Part shown: piece after piece, positions 8,209 through 14,413 of the stretch
Numbering within the stretch: position 1 is the first letter of the stretch
Layout: every line of letters starts with the position of its first letter
Assembly: GCF_004342025.1 (NCBI RefSeq)
Contig: NZ_SLWN01000004.1
Location: forward strand, 248,001-312,000
DNA: 64,000 nucleotides
Origin: Kribbella steppae
Lineage (GTDB): Bacteria > Actinomycetota > Actinomycetes > Propionibacteriales > Kribbellaceae
Direction of reading: 5' to 3'
Notes under the pieces: generated by a model
The model's database searches: none
What the model saw: the letters and a program-made list of their open reading frames with translations, nothing else
What the model was told of the DNA's origin: nothing
Translations under genes and position numbers: made by a program

Positions 8209-9391
8209 CGATGAAGCACCCGTGCCGCCGGGTGATCCGGAACCCGGCCGGTACGGCGGCGTGGACCGGATAGACCTGGAACGACGGCCCCGGCCCGTGC
8301 CGGTGATGGGCGTCCCAGATCCGCAACTGGTCGACCAGGCGATCGATCAGATCAGCCGCGTCGGGCCCATGACCGTTGACTCCCAGCTCCAGGAACGACG
8401 CCGGTCGGCGCCTGGCCGGGCAGGATGTCAGATAGGCAACACTGTCCCGAGTCGCCATCGCCGCGGCTCCCCAGCGCGGAGTCGGCGCGGCTGACTGCGC
8501 GGATCGTTCCGCGGACAGAGCGCAGTACCCGGGCAAAGTCCCCGCGAGCCAGAGGTTGAGGTCGGAGAGCGGCTCCTCGCGGTTCATCACGACACCTGAC
8601 CAGACCTGCTCGCGCGGCTGCTCCAGGACGCCGTCGTACGGATGCGCCTCGATCTCCTGGTCCTCGTCGAAGCTGACATACACCTGGTCACCCGCGATCG
8701 GAACGACCCGCTCGTAGTTCGCCCCCGCGCCCTGCATGCAGACGAACCCGCACAGCGTCGTCGACCGGCTCTCCAGATGGTCGTCCACCCGATCGAACGC
8801 GATCGACCGGGTCTGCCCCCGCAACCGCAGCGGTACGACGATCCGCCCGCCGGGCCGGAGCTGGTCGATCCAGGCCGACGCGATGTCCCACGCCGTCACG
8901 GTCACCACGATCCGGTCGTACGGCGCGCCCTCCGGGACCCCGAACTCACCGTCCGCCCGCACCACGCGGACGTCGTCGTACCCGGCCGCGGTCAGCACCA
9001 CGCGAGCCCGGTCGGTGACCTCGGGATCGATGTCGACCGTGGTCACCGATCCCTTCGGCCCGGCCAGCTCGCGCATCAGCGCCGCGTTGTAGCCGCCGGA
9101 CCCGATCTCGAGGACGTGGTCGCCGGGCCGGATGCCGGCCTGCTCGAGCATCAGCGCGACGATACTCGGCTGCGACACCGAGCTGATCGCGATCCCGGCC
9201 GCGTTCCGCTTCATCAGTACGACGTCGTCGGCGTACGCCCGGTCCAACGGCGCCTGGGGAACGAACAGGTGCCGCGGCACGGCCTGGAACGCGGCCGCCA
9301 CCCGCTCGTCCCGAATGGAGCCTTCGGCAACCAAATGCCGGATCAGGGCCGCACGCAACGACTCGGCCTGGAACGAGTCGTCGGCGCTCAT
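8192..9391 (-). CDS. FxLD-system-type protein methyltransferase (isoaspartyl-methyltransferase fold)
   Basis: A 399-residue protein. Residues about 10-230 are a PCMT-like Rossmann methyltransferase: VPRHLFVPQ, SQPSIVALMLEQ, the SAM loop VLEIGSGGYNAA near residue 97, then VTTVDIDPEVTDRAR and APYDRIVVT. The second half (GFVCMQGAGANYERV and following) matches the extended C-terminal part typical of the FxLD-system methyltransferases that accompany class I lanthipeptide operons, where they convert an aspartate of the modified precursor to isoaspartate. No LanB/LanC, precursor or transporter gene is visible within several kilobases, so this copy is an orphan. It may act in trans or on an unrelated protein. 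MarR lies four bases upstream on the same strand. The family call is from recognised motifs, not a search. Confidence 0.75.
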   Translation of the reverse strand: MSADDSFQAESLRAALIRHLVAEGSIRDERVAAAFQAVPRHLFVPQAPLDRAYADDVVLMKRNAAGIAISSVSQPSIVALMLEQAGIRPGDHVLEIGSGGYNAALMRELAGPKGSVTTVDIDPEVTDRARVVLTAAGYDDVRVVRADGEFGVPEGAPYDRIVVTVTAWDIASAWIDQLRPGGRIVVPLRLRGQTRSIAFDRVDDHLESRSTTLCGFVCMQGAGANYERVVPIAGDQVYVSFDEDQEIEAHPYDGVLEQPREQVWSGVVMNREEPLSDLNLWLAGTLPGYCALSAERSAQSAAPTPRWGAAAMATRDSVAYLTSCPARRRPASFLELGVNGHGPDAADLIDRLVDQLRIWDAHHRHGPGPSFQVYPVHAAVPAGFRITRRHGCFIVNWAG

Positions 9392-9395
9392 GGCC

Positions 9396-9893
9396 TCAGT
9401 CTCTCTTGTCCCCGAGCGACTCGAGCAAGGTCCGCAGGAGATCCACGAACTGCTCCCGCTCGGCCGCCGACAGCCCGGCCAGCAGCTGGTTCTCGGTCTC
9501 GATGTGGGCCGGCAGCACGGTGTCGATCAACCGCAGGCCCTGCTCGGTCAGCGTCACCCGGATGCCACGCCCGTCGGTCTCGCTCGGCGTCCGGGTGACC
9601 AGACCACGCGCCTCGAGCCGGTCCAGTCGCTGGCTGATCGCGCCGGACGTGACCATCGACGACCGCATCAGACCGGCCGGGGTCAGGCTGTGCTCGGCGT
9701 TGCTGCGACGCAACGTCGCCAGCACGTCGAAGGACGCACGGTCGAGATCGTGCCGCGCGAAGTTGCGCCGCAACTCACCGTCGAAGAGCTGGTTGAGCCG
9801 GCCCACCCGGCCCACCACTCCCATCGGCGACGCGTCCAGGTCCGGCCGCTGCTCGCCCCACTGCTCGAGCACCAGGTCGACGTGATCTGCCAT
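9396..9893 (-). CDS. MarR-family transcriptional regulator
   Basis: A 165-residue MarR-type winged-helix protein. The DNA-binding core spans roughly residues 50-115 (DRASFDVLATLRRS, the recognition region MVTSGAISQRLDRLEARGLV, and the wing TPSETDGRGIRVTLTEQG). Flanking helices form the dimer interface. It is divergent from the EamA transporter gene, with a 72-base gap that holds a large palindrome. This is the standard arrangement for a MarR repressor controlling its own gene and an efflux gene, with an unknown ligand lifting repression. The downstream methyltransferase may be co-transcribed. Confidence 0.9.
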   Translation of the reverse strand: MADHVDLVLEQWGEQRPDLDASPMGVVGRVGRLNQLFDGELRRNFARHDLDRASFDVLATLRRSNAEHSLTPAGLMRSSMVTSGAISQRLDRLEARGLVTRTPSETDGRGIRVTLTEQGLRLIDTVLPAHIETENQLLAGLSAAEREQFVDLLRTLLESLGDKRD

Positions 9894-9915
9894 CTGTTCA
9901 GGGTAGTCCAGATCG

Positions 9916-9978
9916 CTTAGCGCTGAGGGATTGAAGATTGCTTAGCGCTGAGATACTTTATCTTAGTGCTAAGCAATC
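9916..9978. promoter_or_regulatory. MarR operator array over a leaderless EamA promoter
   Basis: Three copies of CTTAGYGCTRAG occur at 9916-9927, 9941-9952 and 9962-9973. The last two sit inside a 20-3-20 inverted repeat (9936-9955 with 9959-9978, 18 of 20 pairs). On the plus strand TTGAAG (9931-9936), a 17-base spacer and TACTTT (9954-9959) make a good promoter whose start point would fall at the GTG at 9966. MarR binding would block both polymerase and the start codon region. Confidence 0.75.
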
Positions 9979-10859
9979 GAGTCACTCTTCTCCTGATCAC
10001 GGCGATCACGCCGATGCTCTGGGGCACCACCTACCTGGTGACCACAGAGTTCCTTCCACCGGACCGTCCGTTCCTGGCCGCGCTGATCCGCACGCTGCCG
10101 GCCGGTCTGCTGCTGATCGCGATCACCCGCCTGCTGCCGCGCGGCAGCTGGTGGTGGCGGTCGCTCGTCCTCGGAACGCTCAACATCGGGGCGTTCAACG
10201 CGCTGCTGTTCATCGGCGCCTACCGGCTGCCAGGCGGGGTGGCCGCGACAGTCGGTGCGATCCAGCCGCTGTTCGTGGCCCTGCTGTCGACCGGTCTGTT
10301 GCGTGAGCGGCTCTCACTGCGCACTGTCCTGGCTGCGATCGGCGGTGTGTTCGGTGTCGGCTTGCTGGTACTGCGAGCTGACGCGCGCCTCGACACCTGG
10401 GGTGTAGTCGCTGCTCTCGCCGGCGCAGTTGTGATGGCGTTCGGCGTCGTACTGAGCAAGCGCTGGACCTCACCGGCTCCCCTGCTGGCCACGACTGGCT
10501 GGCAACTGGTCGCCGGCGGACTGGTTCTGCTGCCGGTCGCCTTACTGACCGAGGGAGCGCCACCCGCGATGACCGTCCAGAACATCCTTGGCTACGCGTA
10601 CCTGACGATCCTCGGCTCCGCGGTCGCCTATGCCCTGTGGTTCCGGGGCATCCGGGATCTGTCCGCCACCGATGTCACGTTCCTACTGCTCCTGAGTCCG
10701 GTGACGGCGACCATCCTCGGCTGGCTCGTGCTCGACCAGCGTCTGACCACTCCTCAGGTCATCGGCGGGCTGATTGTCCTCGTGGCGCTCGTGAGCGCCC
10801 AGATCAAGCGGAGAGCCACCGCGCCGCCGGTACTGGTTCCAGCGGCGGAGAGGTGCTGA
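9966..10859 (+). CDS. EamA/DMT-family transporter, probable small-molecule exporter
   Basis: A 297-residue protein with ten predicted membrane helices in two five-helix EamA repeats. Typical segments are MLWGTTYLVTTEFLPPDRP at the start, GVAATVGAIQPLFVALLST at the end of repeat one, and LSATDVTFLLLLSPVTATIL in repeat two. DMT exporters move amino acids, drugs or other metabolites out across the inner membrane. The GTG at 9966 lacks any Shine-Dalgarno and lies about seven bases after a -10 element, so the mRNA is probably leaderless. The MarR gene is divergent, and an NAD(P)-binding protein gene follows two bases after the stop. Substrate cannot be told. Confidence 0.88.
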   Translation: MLSNRVTLLLITAITPMLWGTTYLVTTEFLPPDRPFLAALIRTLPAGLLLIAITRLLPRGSWWWRSLVLGTLNIGAFNALLFIGAYRLPGGVAATVGAIQPLFVALLSTGLLRERLSLRTVLAAIGGVFGVGLLVLRADARLDTWGVVAALAGAVVMAFGVVLSKRWTSPAPLLATTGWQLVAGGLVLLPVALLTEGAPPAMTVQNILGYAYLTILGSAVAYALWFRGIRDLSATDVTFLLLLSPVTATILGWLVLDQRLTTPQVIGGLIVLVALVSAQIKRRATAPPVLVPAAERC

Positions 10860-10861
10860 GC

Positions 10862-11473
10862 ATGCGCCTCCTCGTCTTCGGAGCGTCCGGCGCCGTCGGC
10901 AGCCGGGTCGTCCAGGAAGCAGCTGCCCGCGGCCACCAGGTGACACCGGTCAGCCGAACCGCATCCGCTCACTACGTTCAAGGCGATGCCTCCGACCCGG
11001 ACGACGTCGCCAGGCTCAGCCAGGACCACGACCTGGTCATCAGTGCGACCCGGCCGCGCCCGGGCCAGGAGGGCGAGCTTGTCCAGGCAGCCAAGGGACT
11101 GCTGATCGGTCTGCGGTCCAGCGGCGTACGTCTCATCCTCGTTGGTGGAGCGGCGAGTCTGATCGTTCCCGGCACGGAGCTGATGCTCGTGGACTCTCCG
11201 GACTTCCCCGTGGACCTGCGTCCGATCGCCCTCGCCTGCAACGAGCAGTTCGACCTGGTCCGCGCGAGTACCGATGTCGACTGGACCTACGTCAGTCCCC
11301 CGGCCCTCCTCGAGCCAGGTACCCGGACCGGCACCTATCGACTGGGCAGCGACCACCTGGTGACCGCCGACGACGGCACGTCGTACATCTCGATGGAGGA
11401 TTTCGCCATCGCCGTGGTCGACGAGGCTGAGCAGGGGCAGCAGGTCGGTCGCCGATTCACGGTTGGCTACTAG
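10862..11473 (+). CDS. NAD(P)-binding atypical short-chain dehydrogenase (NmrA/YwnB-like)
   Basis: A 203-residue single-domain Rossmann protein. The dinucleotide motif at the N terminus is FGASGAVGSRVVQEA (residues 5-19), followed by the conserved DLVISATRP segment and DVDWTYVSPPALLEPG. The C-terminal YISMEDFAIAVVDEAE is typical of the family of NAD(P)H-binding proteins related to flavin reductase and NmrA. The ATG follows GAGAGG and lies two bases after the EamA stop, so the two form a MarR-controlled operon. The substrate is unknown. An oxidoreductase paired with an exporter suggests handling of a toxic or redox-active compound. Confidence 0.85.
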   Translation: MRLLVFGASGAVGSRVVQEAAARGHQVTPVSRTASAHYVQGDASDPDDVARLSQDHDLVISATRPRPGQEGELVQAAKGLLIGLRSSGVRLILVGGAASLIVPGTELMLVDSPDFPVDLRPIALACNEQFDLVRASTDVDWTYVSPPALLEPGTRTGTYRLGSDHLVTADDGTSYISMEDFAIAVVDEAEQGQQVGRRFTVGY

Positions 11474-11573
11474 GGCAGTCGGGGTGCCCGATCGGCTGTA
11501 CTGCGGCTCGGTGTGCCGGCACCCGCACGAGCCGATTCTTGAAGTGTGTCAACTGCAGCGGCGAACACGACAA

Positions 11574-11604
11574 CGCCGGCCCTCGCGCGAGGCGAAGGCC
11601 GGCG
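11574..11604. terminator. Bidirectional terminator-like hairpin
   Basis: CGCCGGCC (11574-11581) pairs perfectly with GGCCGGCG (11597-11604). The 15-base loop contains its own TCGCGCGA self-complementary core. It lies between the convergent NAD(P)-binding protein gene and the LuxR-type gene, where a shared terminator is expected. There is no U-tract, as is usual in this phylum. Confidence 0.6.
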
Positions 11605-11617
11605 GTTGGCGATCCAG

Positions 11618-12361
11618 TTAGATGAGGCCCTCACGCAGTGCGTAGGCGACGGCGTGCGACCGGTTCTTCAGTTGCAGGCGGCTGGTCACGTCGTGCAGGA
11701 CGTTCTTGACCGTCCGCTCCGAGTAGGACAGCTCCCGCGCGATCTCCTGCGTGTCCTTGCCGTCGGCCACCAGCCGCAGTACCTGCGTCTCGCGGTCGGA
11801 CAGCCCGGTGTGGGACAGCCCACGCGGTGCCAGCACGTGCCGCTGCATCCGCGACACCTGACCGAGCAACCGGCCCAGCAGATCCGGCGGCAGGCTGCCG
11901 TCACCCGCGGCGGCGGCCTGCACCGGCTGCACGATGCGGTCGGCCGTCGCCTCGGTACGCCGAAGCACGCCGGACACTCCCAGCTCGACCGCGGCCATCA
12001 ACGCGTCGTCGTCGATCGTGCTGCCGATCAGCACGGTCCGGCGACACCCCCGTTGCGTGGCCGACCGGAGCACCTGCACCGCTGCCGTGTCGAGCGAGTC
12101 GACGGCGATCAACGCGACCACTGGCGGGGCGGTGCGCTGATCGGTCGATTGGCTTTGCAACGACTGGGCCTCCACCGACTGGACCTGCACCGACTGGACT
12201 GGTACGGACCGGACCTGCAGCGACTGGCGCGGCAGCGCGGCCAGGTCGGCGTCGGTGATCAGGACGACCTCCGGCCGCTGCCCGAGCGCGTGCACCAACC
12301 CGAACTGCGACAGTGGGTCGAGGGCCTTCACCCAGACAGGAATACGTGGTTGCGTCGTCAT
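11618..12361 (-). CDS. LuxR/NarL-type regulator with degenerate receiver and pentapeptide-repeat insert
   Basis: A 247-residue protein. The C-terminal NarL/LuxR helix-turn-helix covers about residues 180-245 (LSDRETQVLRLVADGKDTQE, then YSERTVKNVLHDVTSRLQLK). The N-terminal half has a receiver-like alternation (VVLITDAD, PPVVALIAVDS, RTVLIGSTIDDDALMAAVEL), but the acidic triad and phospho-Asp are not clearly conserved, so phosphorylation is doubtful. Between the second and third strands lies a QSVQV-type pentapeptide repeat encoded by a 15-bp minisatellite. The ATG at 12361 is chosen because GGGGGAG lies eight bases upstream. No sensor kinase is adjacent. It could be an orphan regulator responding to a protein or ligand instead of a kinase. 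Confidence 0.82.
   Translation of the reverse strand: MTTQPRIPVWVKALDPLSQFGLVHALGQRPEVVLITDADLAALPRQSLQVRSVPVQSVQVQSVEAQSLQSQSTDQRTAPPVVALIAVDSLDTAAVQVLRSATQRGCRRTVLIGSTIDDDALMAAVELGVSGVLRRTEATADRIVQPVQAAAAGDGSLPPDLLGRLLGQVSRMQRHVLAPRGLSHTGLSDRETQVLRLVADGKDTQEIARELSYSERTVKNVLHDVTSRLQLKNRSHAVAYALREGLI
12146..12235. repeat. 15-bp tandem repeat inside the LuxR-type gene
   Basis: Six degenerate 15-base units, typified by CGACTGGACCTGCAC, run from 12146 to 12235 (for example 12161-12175, 12176-12190, 12191-12205, 12206-12220, 12221-12235). The unit length keeps frame and encodes pentapeptides close to QSVQV on the minus strand. Confidence 0.8.
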
Positions 12362-12590
12362 ACTCGTCACTCCCCCAGAGCGTTGATGAACGGAACGGAC
12401 TGAATCCGTAGTCACACGAACCCCCCAAATCGTCGATTCCGATCGTGCTCCCGAACCTTCAGCCAGCCTTAAACCGGTGACGGCCGGATCACGATCCAAC
12501 GCCCAGCGTGAACCACTGGCATTTCACCGACGTCTCACCCCGATCTCTCTTGTCCGGAGACCGGTGAAACAGGCCCGTCAGTCCCGCCGG

Positions 12591-12629
12591 AACCTGCCCA
12601 CACCTGCTAGATGCCCGAAAGGGCAGGTT
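12591..12629 (-). terminator. Stem-loop downstream of aroQ
   Basis: AACCTGCCC (12591-12599) pairs perfectly with GGGCAGGTT (12621-12629). An alternative small hairpin, TGCCC-GAAA-GGGCA, can form inside. It begins eight bases after the aroQ stop and is the likely terminator of the minus-strand shikimate segment. Confidence 0.6.
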
Positions 12630-12636
12630 GGTTGCG

Positions 12637-13077
12637 TCAGTCCGTCAGGGAGCTGATCGCGCGCAGCGCGAGCCGGAAGGAGTCGACGCCGAAACCGGCG
12701 ATGGTGCCCGTGGCCACGCCGGCCACCACGCTGGTGTGCCGGAACTCCTCGCGGGTCGCGGGGTTGGTGAGGTGGACCTCGATCAGCGGCGCGGTCCGCT
12801 GGGCGCAGGCGTCGCGCAGGGAGTACGAGTAGTGCGTGAACGCGGCCGGGTTGAGCACGACCGGGAGCTTGCCGTCCGCCGCCTCGTGCAGCCAGCCGAC
12901 CAGCTCGGCCTCGTCGTCGGTCTGCCGTACCTCGACCTGCAGCCCGAGCTCGGCACCGGTCTTCTCGCACTCCGCGACCAGGTCGGCGAACGTCGTCGTC
13001 CCGTACCTCTCCGGCTCCCGCGACCCCAGCCGCCCGAGGTTCGGTCCGTTCAGCACCAACACGCGTCGCCCAGTCAC
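12637..13077 (-). CDS. aroQ: Type II 3-dehydroquinate dehydratase
   Basis: A 146-residue type II dehydroquinase. Landmarks are [16 protein letters not shown] at the N terminus, the active-site lid with the following Tyr-Gly-Thr, [16 protein letters not shown] containing the catalytic-region His, and [17 protein letters not shown]. It converts 3-dehydroquinate to 3-dehydroshikimate, the third shikimate step. It starts at the GTG at 13077. It is separated from aroB by a sugar-oxidoreductase and beta-helix insertion. Family members usually have NPGAY where this one has NPAAF, a mild variation. Confidence 0.95.
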   Translation of the reverse strand: MTGRRVLVLNGPNLGRLGSREPERYGTTTFADLVAECEKTGAELGLQVEVRQTDDEAELVGWLHEAADGKLPVVLNPAAFTHYSYSLRDACAQRTAPLIEVHLTNPATREEFRHTSVVAGVATGTIAGFGVDSFRLALRAISSLTD

Positions 13078-13103
13078 GCCAACACCCTAATGCAGGGCAT
13101 CGC

Positions 13104-13316
13104 GAACCAGGACCCAGCGTCGTCGTCAGGTACGACCACGTCATCGTGGTCGAGCCGGCCGAGATCATCGGAGCCGAGCCGCGCGGCCTGAACCGGCTGT
13201 ACGTCGCACTCACCCGCGCGGTGTCCCGGCTCGACGTCCTGCACTCCGCAGATCTCCCGCCCGAACTCGCCACTCAGGACCAGGGAGCTCCGGGACCACC
13301 CATGCGCTTGGCGTAG
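13104..13316 (+). pseudogene. C-terminal remnant of a UvrD/HelD-type helicase
   Basis: The plus-strand frame through 13128-13316 reads RYDHVIVVEPAEIIG, then RGLNRLYVALTRAVSRLDVL, then a short tail to TAG at 13314-13316. The YVALTRA segment is helicase motif VI of superfamily I enzymes, and the preceding hydrophobic strand plus acidic residue fits the segment just before it. No start codon or upstream helicase motifs exist, and the fragment collides with the 3' end of the oxidoreductase gene on the other strand. It is a relic of a deleted gene. Confidence 0.6.
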
Positions 13317-14359
13317 TCGGAGCCCCGGGCCAGTTCACCTCGACGCACTGGCTTGTCGGTGAAGGCCGAGGCGTAGATGGCCGCCGCGAGCTCGATCGTG
13401 TTCCGGGCTTCCGCGAGCGGAACAGGCGCCTGCGAGCCGGCCGTCAGTGCATCCAGTACGGCGTTGAGCTGAGCAGTGTGCCCACTCGGGACCACGGGAA
13501 GGTCTTCGGACCAGGCCGATGCCACCGCGTCCTGTGAAGGCCCCGGCGTGATCGTCCAGTCCTCGTTCTTGTAGCCGTACAGGTGCTCCAGCTCAGCCGT
13601 CGCGTTCTCGTAGTCGAAGCGGAGCTGGGAGGTCTGCCGCGGCGACACCAGCGAGTTGACGATCGACGCCACCGCGCCGTTCTCGAAGGTGACCAGGGCC
13701 ATCGAGACGTCCTCGGTCTTGGTCGGGCGGGCCTGCCGGGCCGCGATCGCGGTCACCTTCTCCCACGGACCCAGGATCGACAGCAGCAGGTCGAACTGGT
13801 GGATCCCGTGACCCATCGTCGGTCCGCCACCCTCGACCTCGAAGGTCCCACGCCACGGCATCGCGAAGTACTCGTCGTCCCGGTACCAGGTGGTGTTGCA
13901 CAAGGCAACCAACGGCCGGCCCAGCACGCCGTCCGCCGCGAGTTCCCGCAACCGCACCGCCCCGGAACCGAACCGGTGCTGGAAGATACACACGACCTGG
14001 GCCGACGACGCGCGCTCCGCGTCGAGCAGCGTGTCGAGCTCGTCCAGCGACAACGTCGGCGGCTTCTCCACCAGGACGTTGACGTTCGCCGCCAGGCATT
14101 CCGCGGCCAACGGGACGTGCGAGCTCGGCGGCGTACACAGGTGGACGAGGTCGACGTCGCCGGCCGCGAGCAGTTCGGTCAGGCTCGGGTACACGGCGGG
14201 GATGTCCCACTTGGTTGCGAACGCCGTCGCCCGGTCGAGCTCGACGTCGACCGCGCCGACAAGCTGGGCGCGATCCGCACAGGCCACCACCGCCCCGGCA
14301 TGGGCGTTGGCGATCCCGCCGGTGCCGACGATCGCGATCCGGTACTTGCTGTCAGACAT
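13274..14359 (-). CDS. Gfo/Idh/MocA-family oxidoreductase
   Basis: A 361-residue protein with an N-terminal Rossmann domain (IAIVGTGGIANAHAGAVVAC) and the family's catalytic-site motif VLVEKPPTLSLDELD near residue 100. The C-terminal domain, with GGPTMGHGIHQFDLLLS near residue 180, is the Gfo/Idh substrate-binding half. Such enzymes oxidise or epimerise sugars and inositols using NAD(P). The ATG has AAAGGG 6-11 bases upstream. It lies 54 bases downstream of the secreted beta-helix gene on the same strand, and together they look like a small polysaccharide-use insertion between aroB and aroQ. Substrate is unknown. Confidence 0.9.
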   Translation of the reverse strand: MSDSKYRIAIVGTGGIANAHAGAVVACADRAQLVGAVDVELDRATAFATKWDIPAVYPSLTELLAAGDVDLVHLCTPPSSHVPLAAECLAANVNVLVEKPPTLSLDELDTLLDAERASSAQVVCIFQHRFGSGAVRLRELAADGVLGRPLVALCNTTWYRDDEYFAMPWRGTFEVEGGGPTMGHGIHQFDLLLSILGPWEKVTAIAARQARPTKTEDVSMALVTFENGAVASIVNSLVSPRQTSQLRFDYENATAELEHLYGYKNEDWTITPGPSQDAVASAWSEDLPVVPSGHTAQLNAVLDALTAGSQAPVPLAEARNTIELAAAIYASAFTDKPVRRGELARGSDYAKRMGGPGAPWS

Positions 14360-14413
14360 ACAGGCCCTTTCAGGAGGCTGAGTCGATCTCTTTCTGACCT
14401 TCTGGTCGTTCCC

